Below are positions 11,241 through 22,690 of a stretch of 64,000 nucleotides of DNA, piece after piece (position 1 is the stretch's first letter; each line of letters opens with the position of its first letter). This stretch comes from Okapia johnstoni (Eukaryota > Chordata > Mammalia > Artiodactyla > Giraffidae). The position numbers were made by a program, and so were the translations under genes. The notes beneath the pieces were generated by a model. It had not been told where the DNA came from, did no database searches, and worked only from the letters and a program-made list of their open reading frames with translations. The stretch is from NCBI GenBank assembly GCA_024291935.2, contig CM044320.1:52518001-52582000 (forward strand), in the 5' to 3' direction.

Positions 11241-13640
11241 GGTTTCCCTGGTAGCTCAGCAGTAAAGAATCTGCCTGCAGTGCAGGAGTTCAGTTCAGTT
11301 CAGTCGCTCAGTCGTGTCTGACTCTTTGCGACCCCATGGACTGCAGCACACCAGGCTTCCCTGTCCATAACCAACACCCGTAGCTTACTCAGACTCATGT
11401 CCATGGTGTCAATGATGCCATCCAACCATCTTATCCTCTGTTGTCCCCTTCTCCTCCTGCCTTCTATCTTTCCCAGCATCAGTGTCTTTTCCAGCGAGTC
11501 AGTTCTCCACATCAGGTGGCCAAAGTATTGGAGTTTCAGCTTCTATATCAGTCATTCCAATGAATATTCAAGACAGATTTCCTTTAGGATGGACTGATTG
11601 GATCTCCTTGCTGTCCAAGGGACTCTCAAGAGTCTTCTCCAACACCACAGTTCAAAAGCATCAATCCTTTGGTGCTCAGCTTTCTTTATAGTCCAACTCT
11701 CACATCCATACATGACCACTGGAAAAACCATAGCTTTGACTAGATGGACCTTTGTTGGCAAAGTAATGTCTCTGCTTTTTAATATGCTGTCTAGGTTGGT
11801 CATAGCTTTTCTTCCAAGGAGCAAGTGCTCTGTAATTTCATGGCTGCAATCACCATCTACAGTGATTTTGGAGCCTGAAAAAATAAGGTCTCTCACTGTT
11901 TCCATTGTTTCCCCATCTATTGGTAATGAAGTGATGGGACCAGATGCCATGATCTTAGTTTTCTGAATATTGAGTTTTAAGCCAACTTTTTCACTCTCCT
12001 CTTTCACTTTCATCAAGAGGCTCTTCAGTTCTTCTTCACTTTCTGCCACAAGGGTTGTGCCATCTGCATATCTGAGGTTATTGACATTTCTCCCGGCAAT
12101 CTTGATTGCAGCTTGTGCTTCATCCAGCCCAGCGTTTCTCATCATGTACTCTGCATATGAGTTAAATAAGCAGGGTGACAATATATAGCCTTGACGTACT
12201 CCTTTCTCGATTTGGAACCAGTCTGTTGTCCCATGTCCAGATCTAACTGTTGTTTTTTGACCTACATACAGATTTCTCAGGAGGCAGGTCAGGTGGCCTG
12301 CTATTGCCATCTCTTTAAGAATTTTCCACAGTTTATTGTGATCCACACAGTCAAAGGCTTTGGCATAGTCAATAAAGCAAAAGTAGATGTTTTTCTGAAA
12401 CTCCCTTGCTTTTTTGATGGTCCAGTGGATACTGGCAATTTGATCTCTGGTTCCTCTGTCTTTTCTAAATCCAGTTTGAACATCTGGAAGTTCATGGTTT
12501 ATGTACTGTTGAAGCCTGGCTTGGAGAATTTTACGCAGTACTTTGCTAGCATGTGAGATGAGTGCAATTGTGCGGTAGTTTGAACATTCTTTGGCTTTTC
12601 CTTTCTTTGGGATGGAAATGAAAACTGACCTTTTCCAGTCCTGTGGCCACTGCTGAGTTTTCCAGACTTGCTGGCATATTGAGTGGAGCACTTTCATATC
12701 ATCGTCTTTCAGGATTTGAAATGGCTCAACTGGAATTCCATCACCTCCACTAGCTTTGTTCATAGTGATACTTCCTATGGCCCACTTGACTTCACATTCC
12801 AGGATGTCTGGCTCTAGGTAAGTGTGATCACACCATCATGGTTATCTGGGTCATGAAGATCTTTATTGTGTAGTTCTGTGTATCCTTGCCACCTCTTCTT
12901 AATATCTTCTGCTTCTGCTAGGTTCATAATATTTCTGTCCTTTATTGTGCTCATCTTTGCATGAAATGTTCCCTTAGTATCTCTGATTTTCTTGAAGAGA
13001 TCTCTAATCTTCCCCAGTCTATTGTTTTCCTCTATTTCTTTGCACTGATCACCGAGGAAGGCTTTCTTATCTCTCTTTGCTATTCTTTGGAAGTCTGCAT
13101 TCAAATGGGTATATCTTTCCTTTTCTCCTTTGCCTTTAGCTTCTTTTCTTTTCTCAGCTATTTGTTAGGCCTCCTCAGATAACCATTTTGCCTTTTGCAT
13201 TTCTTTTTCTTGGGGATGGTCTTGATCACTGCTTCCTCTATGATGTCATGAACCTCCATTCATAGTTCTTCAGGCACTCTGTCTATCAGATCTAATCCCT
13301 TGAATCTATTTCTCACTTCCACTGTATAATCTAAATCGATTTGATTTAGGTCATATCTGAATGGTCTAGTGGTTTTCCCTACTTTCCTCAATTTAAGTTA
13401 AATTTGGCAATACGGAGTTCATGATCTGAGCCACAGTCAGCTCCCAGTCTTGTTTTTGCTCACTGTATAGCAATGCAGAAGACAAGGGTTCAATCCCTGG
13501 GTTGGGAAGATCCACTGAAAAGGAAATGGTAAGCCAACTCCAGTATTTTCGCCTGGGAAATCTCATGGACAGAGGAGTCTGGCGGGCTATAGTCCACGGG
13601 GTCACAAAAGAGCCAGACACAACTTAGTGACTAAACCACC
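11241..13640 (+). mobile_element. Bov-tA SINE interrupted by a BovB insertion
   Basis: The SINE head lies at 11241-11288 (TTTCCCTGGTAGCTCAGCAG to TGCAGTGCAGGAG) and the rest at 13470-13640 (GCAATGCAGAAGACAAGGG to GTGACTAAACCACCACC). Together they make one sense Bov-tA. GCAGTGCAGGAG at 11277-11288 and GCAATGCAGAAG at 13470-13481 look like a 12-bp target-site duplication (2 mismatches) of the BovB between them. Confidence 0.8.
11289..13469 (-). mobile_element. BovB retrotransposon, 2.2 kb, longest copy in window
   Basis: Antisense copy with GTTCAGTTCAG at its 3' end. A 403-codon reading (11552-12763) has NKASGGDGIPVEPFQ, SVFISIPKKGKAKECSNYRT, FIDYAKAFDCVDHNKLW and GVRQGYILSPCLFN, but the catalytic box is YADG, not YADD. 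A 2-base gain near 12820 separates it from the upstream reading (12814-13104; KKAFLGDQCKEIEENNRLG). The endonuclease part is mostly missing: the copy starts at about 13469. Inactive. Confidence 0.93.
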
Positions 13641-14889
13641 ACCAACCATATTAGCTATTATACCAAATCAACAGGTATACACTGTGATTGCCACAGGCAA
13701 ACCTGAATATCTATAATCTCCCAACTTAAAAACATCCTGCAAAATCCCCCAGCCCTCTTCACCTCTGACTGGGAGGCCAGGTAGTCCTGATAGCAGAGTT
13801 ACAAGTTGAAGGTGAGTTGTCCTCCCCTTGCTGTGCTTTCATAAGGAATAAACCTTTATTGCCAGTTCACGGGGTATTTGTTCGCAGAACATAGCCTAAG
13901 CTATCCTGACTCAGACTCATACACTCTGGCAAGCTTGCTCTCCCCTGATTGTATTTCTGAATAGGGGACATTCCATCAGCGTAAGGGTTTGACTCCACTT
14001 AAAGGTCAGGTCATTCACTCTCAGCAGCAAAGTTACAGGAAGAAACACTCTAACTGGGTACAAATGCTGATGCTGGCTTCCCTCCTGAACAGCTGTGACT
14101 GGTCTGCCTATGGGCTTTTGACCTGGGAGACTGAAATGAAAACTCCAGAGTTTGAACAATACTTGGCATTTCTTGATGCTTTTTTTTATGAAGGAGTTCA
14201 GTGAGCTTAACATCTGGCAACTCTAAACAGGGAGCTCTTTTTCAGAGCAAAGACTTACAAAGAATGTGAACTGATGTTGGCATTTTGTCCACAGGACTTT
14301 GTTGGTGAGAGTGAAAGCATGAAGGGCTTTGTTGGTCAGCAGCTCCCACTGCAGCAGAAACTAGAGGGTAGCCCTGGGAACTCTAGTGTGCAGAGGGAAC
14401 ACTGCTCATGCTAACTCCTTTGTTCACATCCATACACACCGCAAGCAGCTGCCAACCATACTTACAGCGTGGCCACCACTGACTGGCAATTTCTGATAAG
14501 TGTAGCAGAGCATACAATTTACAAAGCAATTTCACATACAGTATTTCTTTTTAGCTTTTTTTTTCAGTATCTCTAACTTGAGCAATCAGCCTTTGGTCTG
14601 TCAATATTAACAAGAGGATGTGGAGGGGAAGGGGGCAAGGAAAGAGAAGGAGGAAGAGGAGGAGGAGAGGTAGCAAGAAGATGAATCAAACAGAGTGGGA
14701 TCCACCCTGAGCCTCCCTGAACATCTAACCCATATTGTGTGCCTGGTACCACTTCAGGCACTCTTGGGCTAATGCTAATTGTGTGGCCAAAGTAAAATGT
14801 GTCAATATTTATATGGATTTTTTGTTCATCAAAAGCATAGTTTAACGGTTCTCCAGAAAATTAAGCTGAGGGGAAAAAAATACCAAAGC
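13641..14889. other. Intron sequence; possible LTR-like scrap and a purine tract
   Basis: 13760-13920 contains AATAAACCTTTATTGCC in an LTR-like setting but is too short to name. 14616-14680 is a nearly pure purine tract (GGA/GAA runs). A 71-codon plus-strand reading ends at 14204; see findings. Confidence 0.4.
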
Positions 14890-15140
14890 TTACATACTGT
14901 ATGGTTCTTCTAATATAACATCCTCGAAATGACAAAACTATAGAAGTGGAGAATAGATTAGTCATTGTCAACAGTCGGGGATGGGGTGGGGTGTGAGAGT
15001 TGGGAGTGACTATAAAAGGACAATAGGAGGGGTTCTTGTTGTGATGAAATTGTTCTGTAGTCAGACTTCATTAATGTCAATATCCTGGTTGTGATATTGT
15101 AGTATAGCTTCATGCTGTACTACATTATTATGTTATATTT
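14890..15140 (+). repeat. Old L1 3' UTR fragment
   Basis: Order of phrases fits an L1MA-like 3' end: ACATACTGTATGGTTCTTCTA, AGAAGTGGAGAATAGATTAG, GGGGATGGGGTGGGG and TGATGAAATTGTTCTG. Divergent. Confidence 0.55.
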
Positions 15141-15369
15141 TTATTTCATGTGAGTCTATAATGAAGAATGGTTGAAAAATAACATTAAGATTATATTAAA
15201 TGTCTATTTGCTCTTTTGAAAAGTTGCAAGCATTCAGACAGGCCCAAGGTCACTAATGCAGAGAGTCACTAATGATCAAATGAAGAAATGGCTCATTTCC
15301 CATTATTTTAAGTCTGGGGAAAAGAAAGATGGCCACAGTGTATTGGAAGCTTACACGTGGTGTTGACAG

Positions 15370-15540
15370 GCAGTATATCAGATGTGTCACGCACATCTCT
15401 AATGTAATCCTACACGAGGAGGAGCTATCAACAAAGTAAAGATAAGGAGCTGAAGCAGAGAAGGAAATGTGAGTAGCTCACCATCACATCACAATGGATG
15501 GTGGAACTAAGAATCAAATAATGCTTTTATCTGCTGAAAT
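15370..15540 (-). repeat. Diverged MIR fossil
   Basis: The plus strand keeps weak MIR antisense phrases: CATCTCTAATGTAATCCT, GGAGCTATCAACAAAG and TGGTGGAACTAAGAATCAAA. Confidence 0.4.
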
Positions 15541-18121
15541 ACATTGCTTCTGAGACCTTCAACAGCATGGAATTGACCTGAGGTCTTTAAGGACAAATGG
15601 CTTGTCCACAAGAGTAACACTGGGGCTCTAGTGTTCGTAGAGCACTCTTTCTGCCATGCTGTGCTCCCACAGGCGGTTGAGAAGAGAACATAATGGCAGT
15701 ATCAGCTGCCTGAGAGACCAGGGAAATAAGGGCAAAAACCTCAAAAAGGCTGGTGTCCAAAGTATAACAAGGAAAATGGGTAAATTTACACCAGTTCCTC
15801 CTTTGTAGATTTATTTGAATATAAAGAACTCTAATTCAGAGCATTTCAAAAGATCTGTCCACTGACTCAGAAATATGGGGCAAAAATCAGCATCCCCCTA
15901 AAATGCATTATAATCCCACTGTTAAGGGACCAGCTTTTTAATCAAGACAAAACCATTACAAAAAACTGATGAAGTGAGTGAAAAATAAGCACTTAATTCA
16001 GTTTGCAGTGAGGTGGAAAGCAATGAACAGATCTCCTAATAATGTCCTTGCCTCTCACCGCCTTTGAAGTTATACCAAGTGACTCAACTTTGGAAACTGC
16101 CCCCTTGATTCTGAAATACAGCTGTATCCGAAATGAAGCCAGACTTGCTTTCTCAAGCAGCGCACACACTTCTCACCACTTTTCCAGTAAATACACAATA
16201 TCAGGTTCATGACTATATTTTGGTTTAAATTACATCGAAGTATCATTATACCCCTAATTGCGTGTCTGACAAAAGTGGGAACAGTGCTTTGAGCACAGAA
16301 AACACAAAGGCTCTTGGTTCCTGGATGAGTGAGAGCTGTTTCACCTTGACACTGTTGCTGGCAAATCTCTGAGAGATGAGTGTTTTGAAAATGCTATAAA
16401 CAGCTTAGCCTTTTCTTAGCATTTTGAAGAGCACATTAATAGCCTGGCCTTTTCTTAAGGGCTTTCTTTTTCCCTTAGCCAAATTTGACAGTTGGAAGTG
16501 AACAGTGAGCGGATGGAATCAAAGTCAGAGCTGTGTCTTAAAAGCAGTGTGGAAATGATGTCATCCAGCATTGTCTTCAAAAGAATATAAGAATATTAAG
16601 TGGATGTCTCATGAACTTACATACAAAGGATACTCTTCACTTGAGGACAGAATGATAATGTCTCACAGAAGAAAGATGTAATTCTTGATACCCATAAAAT
16701 CTATTCAGACAGCTCTTAGCTGGTACCAAAAAACCCAGCAACTCTCAACCAAAAGAAGTTATATTAATAGAATTAATTTTTTAATACTTAACAAACTATA
16801 GAATAGCTTGTTCTCCATGCTATAAATGACAGTTTAAAGATGGTTTTGTCATTGTTATCATTTGGGAAATTTTATTAAAAAGAAACCAAGAGGTATACGG
16901 TCATGTAACAGAATTAGCCAAAAGAAGTTAAATACCATAGCACTATCCTCTCGGATTTAACAGCTCCCCAAAAAGTGATATGGAAGCTCTCCTACATAAA
17001 CAGGGACACATGCAACCCCATCTAACACCCAGAAAAAACTTCATAGCTTATTTCAAAGGGTATGTTGAGAATTCACCTAGTTTTTCCACTGTCTTCTGTG
17101 TATAAACACATAGCAACTCCATAGCAGCTGAATTTTTAAAAATTGGCTAAGCAGTTTGCCAGGAGCAGTGTCTGCTTCGAGCAGGAAGAGGCCTAGAAAT
17201 TAGGAATGCTTTATTGGATGTTGTGGCCGACTGCATTTTCCCAAAATGGCTGCAACAATGTTATGCATACTGCTGGAAGTCAATAATTACCAAAGAACAG
17301 AGAGTTGTGTAAGATGACTTAGTCCTCCCCACAATCAGTCACAGCAAGAGTGGAAAGAATATTTTCAGTGTCATATTTGAATCCTATCTGACAACTTGGA
17401 AACTGTAGTGATTTGAACTTATGTAGGCAATAAAAGGATAGTTTCATTGCTGGCACACCAAAAAGTATACCTAATTGTCATTTGCATTCTGTGCTAAGAA
17501 GGTCAGCATGGAGCACTCATTCTCTTACTTCATTTTCTTGCTAGTCGCAGGTTCTTTTTGTCACAAGCTATGTGGCAATATTTATTGTAATCAAGAAGAG
17601 GCAATATAAGCAAAGGCAATTATAATAGGTAGGTTCAGTAAGGAACTAAACAGCAAGATCTCATCCCAGTGACAAAAAAAAAAAAGCATGTAATTGTATT
17701 TGTCTGACAATTTATTTCTTGGAACAAGCCTGTAAATGCCCATGCTCCATCCAGCACTATCAGGTAAGTCTAGCTCTCAGTGGAGGTGTTAGCATGGGGT
17801 CAATTGGAGGCACCTTCTCTTGGACCAAAGACTCAAGATTGGAATCTCACATTGGAATCTTGCACCTTGACTTAATTTCTCTAAGATCCAACAGTGATTT
17901 ATATTACAAGAACAGAAAATGACTCCTGGTTTTCTCCCTATCTTTAGCACCATTGCTCTCCTTTTCTGTCAATGTTTCAGAACAAATTTAGATCTTAATA
18001 ATCAGTTGAAATTAGTTGACTAGAGCTTGAAGAATTCAAACATAGAAGGCAGGACCATGGTAAAGATGATGATGATGACAATGAAATAGTTAATAATTTA
18101 CTAAACATTTATTTGCATCAG
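15541..18121. other. Long unique-looking intron stretch
   Basis: About 2.6 kb without a recognised repeat apart from short A runs. No exon with phase-0 entry and usable splice sites was found on the minus strand. A candidate at 17050-17130 ends in a stop. Confidence 0.5.
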
Positions 18122-18343
18122 CTATGCTGTGCTAAGTCGTTTCAGTCATGTTCGACTCTTTGTGACCCCATGGACGGTAGCCCACGAGGCTCCTCTGTCC
18201 ATGGGATTCTCCAGGCAAGAATATGGAGGGAGTTACCATGCCCTCCTCCAGGGGATCTTCCTGACCCAGGGATTGAACTTGCATCTTTTAAGTCTCCTGC
18301 ATTGGCAAGCGGGTTCTTTACCACTAGCGCCACCTGAGAAGCC
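18122..18343 (-). mobile_element. Bov-tA SINE
   Basis: Antisense Bov-tA, tail TGTGCTAAGTCGTTTCAG, head TAGCGCCACCTGAGAAGCCC. TATTTGCA occurs on both sides, a short target-site duplication. Confidence 0.88.
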
Positions 18344-18374
18344 CCTATTTGCACTAAACCCTACTCCCAATACT

Positions 18375-18545
18375 AACATACTTTATTTACTTTAATCCTC
18401 ACGATTGTGAGGCATTATTGGTATTATTATCCCACTTTATATCTGAGAAAACTGAAGCTTAGAGAAGTTAAATAGTTTGCCTTGGGTCAAACAAGATCCA
18501 AGGCTGGGATTTCAACCAGGTCTATCAGGAGCCAAAGCCCATTAA
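18375..18545 (-). repeat. MIR SINE fossil
   Basis: Antisense MIR: TTTAATCCTCACGATTGTG, GAGAAAACTGAAGCTTAGAG and GCTGGGATTTCAACCAGG. Confidence 0.8.
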
Positions 18546-18589
18546 TGTTGTAAATCATGTGTCTTAAAAAAAGTTTTCTTCTGTGACAT

Positions 18590-18642
18590 ATTCCTGCATT
18601 GCAGGCAGATTCTTTACCATCTGGTCCACCAGGGAAGCCCTT
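18590..18642 (-). mobile_element. Bov-tA head fragment
   Basis: Only the tRNA-like part survives: TGCATTGCAGGCAGATTC to CCACCAGGGAAGCCC. Confidence 0.75.
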
Positions 18643-19077
18643 GTAAACCACAGTTTGTACAAAATGAGATTTAAGCCTGATTTTTTAATTACCAATGGTC
18701 TGCTGCAGTAATTTGACACATTTCCACAATAAAAAATTCAGTTCTTCATTTTAAAAAATGGGACAAGAACATGAATGGCCAGATGAAAAAAAAATTAAGC
18801 AGATATTAAATTTCAAGTATTGAAAATTAACGAGAATTTAATTCAGTTCAAGAAACATTAACCAAGTGATGTCCTGTACAAGGCACTATAAGAATTCACT
18901 CAAAGATTGAGATAGCATCTCCCCCCTCTGCCCCCCGCCCCCGCTCCAGAGAAGCCAAAGCGCCAGTGGTAGGGACACAGTGTAATGTTTCAAGTCTCAC
19001 TAAAATATAATCTCCTAAGAGAAGTTTTCTCTTATCACCTATCTAACCTGCTGACCCATTCTCTGTTACTTTCTATC

Positions 19078-19312
19078 ACAGGGATAAGCATACTTTTTCT
19101 GTAAAGGGCCAGATGGTAAACGATTTAGGCTTTGTGGACTATGTAGTGTCTGTCAAAACCACTCAGCTTTGCTGTTGTAGTTTGAAAGCAGCTTTAGACC
19201 CACTGGTAAACAAATGAACATGGCTGTGTTCCAATAAAACTTTATTTACAAACAGGCAGTTGGCCAAGTATAGTTGGCAAACTGGGCGCAGTTTGCCAAC
19301 CCTACTCTAACA
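19078..19312 (+). mobile_element. Non-autonomous hAT-type DNA transposon fossil
   Basis: Reads ACTTTTTCTGTAAAGGGCCAG, GGCTGTGTTCCAATAAAACT and TTTATTTACAAACAGGC, and ends GTTTGCCAACCCTACTC. Both ends keep related inverted sequence (GCATACTTT and GTTTGCCAA sides, degenerate). Typical of a common mammalian MER1-type element. Confidence 0.7.
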
Positions 19313-19819
19313 TCTCACTCTGTTTTGTCCTTCATAGCACTTAACAAAGTGTGGTCTTATCTTATTTATTTACTATTTCCCTGCACAAAAAAAAACAGCA
19401 GCTCCAAGAGAGTGGGGTCCTTGTTGCTTGTTCACGGCAGGCTCTCAAGGGTCTATAAAAGAGTTCCTGACACCTAGGCAACTCCCTCTATGTATTTGTT
19501 GATTAGTTACATGAATGAACACCACTTCACAAAAGGAGAAACACAGACTGCCAACAAAATATGAACTATATTTGGCCTTACTATTAATAAATACAAAATA
19601 ATTGAAAATGTCATTTTTTACTTGTTAGATGTACAACAGTTAGAAGAAGAGAATGATGAGGAGGGGAGGAGGGGTATAAGGGGGAGGGAGGGAGAGGGCA
19701 GAAAGAGGAAGAGAGCTAGTGTGGATGGGTATGTGGGTAAACTGGGCCTCTCACTACTGCAGATAGGAGAGAAAACTGGTGGCCATTTGCAATTATACAC
19801 CCAATTGTATATGCCCATT
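19313..19819. other. Intron sequence with a purine-rich tract
   Basis: 19641-19712 is almost all G and A on the plus strand. No repeat family or exon recognised. Confidence 0.45.
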
Positions 19820-20830
19820 CAAAAAGGGCAAAGGATTGAATAGACATTTCTCCAAAGATATACAAAAGGGTAATCGGCACATGAAGGATTCTCAATTAAA
19901 TTAGTTTTAGAGAAATGCAAGTCAAAATCACAATGAGATACCACTTTACATCCATTAAGATGGCTATTTTCAAAAAAGAGAAGATAAGCGTTGGTGAGGA
20001 AACGGAGATTTTAGCTCTTGCATTGTTGACAGGAATGTGAAATGGTGCAGCTGTTGGGGGTTCCTTAAAAAGTTAAGCACTGAATTACCATATGAGCCAC
20101 CAATTCCTCTCCTAGGTATATGCCTAGATACTTATACACTCATGTTTATAGTAGCATTATTTACAAGAGCCAAAAAGTAGAAACACCTCGAATGTTCATC
20201 GATCCACAGGAGAGTGGATAAACAAATATGGTATATGCATACAATGGAATATTATTTAGTTTTAAAAAGGAATGCAGCCCTGATATATGCTAAAACATGG
20301 ATGAACTTTGAAAACATTGTGCTAAATGAAATGTGTGTGTTAGTCGCTCAGTCATGTCCAACTCTTTGTGGCCCCATGGACTGTAGCCCATCAGGCTCCT
20401 CTGTCCATGGGATTCTCTAGGCAAGAATACTGGAATGGGTTGTCACTTCCTATTCCAGGGGATCTTCCCATCCCAAGGATTGAACCTGCATCTCTTATGT
20501 CTCCTGTATTGGCAGGCAGATTCTCTACCACTAGCACCACCTGGGAAGTCCAAATGAAGTAAGCTAGCCACAAAAAACCAATATTGTATGATTCCATTTA
20601 TATGCAATATTCAGAACAGGCAAATAGTAGAACAGAGGTTACCAGGAACTTGGGGAGGAGAGGAAATGGGGAGTTATTATTTAATGGGTACAAAGTTTCT
20701 AATTGTGATGGTGAAAAATCTGTGGAGATGGATGGAAAAGATGTTTGCACAACATTTTGAATGTATTTATTGCTACTGATATATACACTTTAGAAATGAT
20801 TAAAATTTTAACTTTTATATTATATATGGT
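19820..20830 (+). mobile_element. L1 ORF2 end and 3' UTR, sense, split by Bov-tA
   Basis: L1 phrases in order: AGACATTTCTCCAAAGA, CACAATGAGATACCACTTTAC, GGAATATTATTTAGTTTTAAAAAGGAATG, then after the SINE TATTGTATGATTCCATTTATATG and GTTACCAGGAACTTGGGG. Decayed. Confidence 0.8.
20331..20551 (-). mobile_element. Bov-tA SINE with target-site duplication
   Basis: Antisense Bov-tA inserted in L1. AAATGAA at 20324-20330 and 20552-20558; L1 continues across without loss. Confidence 0.9.
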
Positions 20831-20932
20831 TAACCACAATAAGGTGTATATAGATCTTTCTTGATTTAGGAAGGGGTTGTGAAAAGTGTCTGACTGTTTG
20901 TAATGTCCGAATAAATGGATCAATAAATGGAT

Positions 20933-21250
20933 CTGCAAAGAGATCAAACCAGTCAATCCTAAAGGAAATCAATCCTGAATATTCATTGGAAGGACTGATG
21001 CTGAAGCTGAAGCTCCAATAGTTTGGCCACCTGATGCGAAGAGCTGACTCACCAGAAAAGACCCTGATGCTGGGAAAGACTGAAGGTAGGAGGGAGAAGG
21101 GGACGACAGAAGACGAGATGGTTGGATAGCACCACTGACTCGATGGAGTTGAGTTGAGCAAACTCCAGGAGTTGGTGAAGGACAGGGAAGCCTGGCATGC
21201 TGCTGTCCATGGGGTCGAAAAGAGTTGGACACAACTGAGTGACTGAACAG
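20933..21250 (+). mobile_element. BovB 3' end fragment with target-site duplication
   Basis: Starts within the conserved block that reads AAACCAGTCAATCCTAAAGG and ends GACTGAACAG. AATAAATGGAT (left, ending at 20932) and AACAAATGGAT (right, from 21252) look like the duplication. Confidence 0.88.
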
Positions 21251-21342
21251 AAACAAATGGATGAACCCATTGCACGTTGAAAATATTTTAAGTCAAAAAT
21301 ATCCTTAATATACCTAACCTACCAAATATCAGAGCTTAGCCT

Positions 21343-21620
21343 GCTGCTGTTGCTGCTGCTAAGTCGCTTCAGTCGTGTCCGACTCTGTGTGACCGCATAG
21401 ACGGTAGCCCACCAGGCTCCGCCATCCCTGGGATTCTCCAGGCAAGAACACTGGAGTGGGTTGCCATTTCCTTCTCCAGTGCATGAATGGGAAAAGTGAA
21501 AGTGAAGTCACTCAGTTCTGTCCAACTCTTAGCGACCCCATGGACTATAGCCTACCAGGCTCCTCTGTCCATGGGATTTTCCAGGCAAGAGTACTGGAGC
21601 AGGGTGCCATTGTCTTCTCC
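21343..21620 (-). mobile_element. Bov-A2 dimer SINE with 12-bp target-site duplication
   Basis: Two Bov-A units in tandem, antisense, joined by TGCATGAATGGGAAAAGTG. AGAGCTTAGCCT at 21331-21342 and 21621-21632 is an exact duplication. The left edge has a (GCT)n-like tail. Confidence 0.93.
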
Positions 21621-21632
21621 AGAGCTTAGCCT

Positions 21633-22615
21633 AGCACACACCTTAAAAGTGCTCAAGACACATAAATTATTAGCCTGCAGTAGGACACAGTCATCTAAAA
21701 CAAAGCCAACTTGACAATAAAGTGTTGAGTAGCTTATGCATACTTATTATGCACATTTATTGCATACTGTACTGAAAGTTAAAAACAGAATGGTTATTAC
21801 ATGTGTAGATTGTTTCCTCTTGGGATCATGTGGTTGATGGGAGCTGTGGCTCACTGCTGTTGCCCAGCATTACAAGTATAAGACTGCACATCACTAGCCT
21901 GGGAAAAGTTCAAAATTCAAAATTTGAAGTACAGTTTCTACTGAATAGGTATTGCTTTCACAATATTGTAAAGTTAAAAAATCATAAGTTCAGTCACTGT
22001 AAATCAGGGACCATGGGTATATGCTTTTTACTCCAAAATCCTATTCCTAACAATTAACTTGGAGGATGGGTAATGCAGAAGGGTGAAATAAGTATGTACT
22101 AGAATCCATCAACTTCAAGATCCATGAATAAAGATCTAATTATATAAATAAAGCCTGACATGACAATACACAAAAGAAACTGTTATGTAGGCATTAAATT
22201 GAACAGGGTAGACTTTTCACAAAAAATATCTCTGTTATTGCTGAAGAAAAAAAAAAGTTAAAAAATGTATGTGCAGAATGATCCCATTGATGTAAAAATT
22301 CTAAAGTCTAATTATATATGAAAAATATGTAAGATATTCTCCAAAATGTTAATAGTGGTTATTCTCTGAATGGAGGGTTTGAGATGATTTTAAGATTATC
22401 CTCTTTACAATTTTCTGTACTAGTTTATTTTCTAACAAAAAATATGTCTAACCAAAATAACATGCTGTTAGAAACTCATGTTTATCACTTTTTTCACATT
22501 AATTAAGGAGGGTTAGGCCCTTGATACTTTCATAATAGATGTTTTCTGCATTTCCATTTCCATAGCAACAACATACTGTGAGAGAATCAGATACAGTTTT
22601 AAAAGAGATACATAC
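21633..22615. other. Intron sequence; probable old repeat at 22250-22430
   Basis: 22250-22430 (CAGAATGATCCCATTGATG, AGTGGTTATTCTCTGAATGG) resembles a common old mammalian repeat I cannot name. The rest looks unique. Confidence 0.4.
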
Positions 22616-22690
22616 CTCAGATAGTGGAGTTGCCATTTCATCACTCAAAAACAAAGATACTATTTCATTGCAACAGACAATAATCATGTT
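22616..22690 (-). CDS. Internal coding exon 7 of 7 (possible CFAP54), most downstream exon in window
   Basis: Seen: acceptor TTTTATTTCTAG, 75 bp (25 codons, phase 0 at both ends), donor CTGAG|GTATGT on the minus strand. The peptide starts NMIIVCCNEIVSLFL and ends SDEMATPLSE, with two adjacent cysteines in a hydrophobic helix-like stretch. Because a good donor follows and the frame is open, the gene continues to the left, yet I find no further credible exon down to position 1. The next intron is therefore at least 22.6 kb or a small exon has been missed. With only 25 codons this exon rests mainly on its splice sites and phase fit. Confidence 0.82.

Noticed and set aside
11552..12763. 403-codon reading, the longest in the window
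   Set aside because: It is the reverse-transcriptase part of BovB, with catalytic Asp lost and frameshifted upstream; not a host gene.
17060..17130. Possible next exon of the gene (AATTCAG acceptor, AACTAG|GTGAAT donor)
   Set aside because: In the required phase 0 it ends in a TAG stop at the donor, and the acceptor has almost no pyrimidine tract.
17755..17770. Perfect plus-strand donor consensus CAG|GTAAGT
   Set aside because: No coding stretch or acceptor belongs to it; a chance match.
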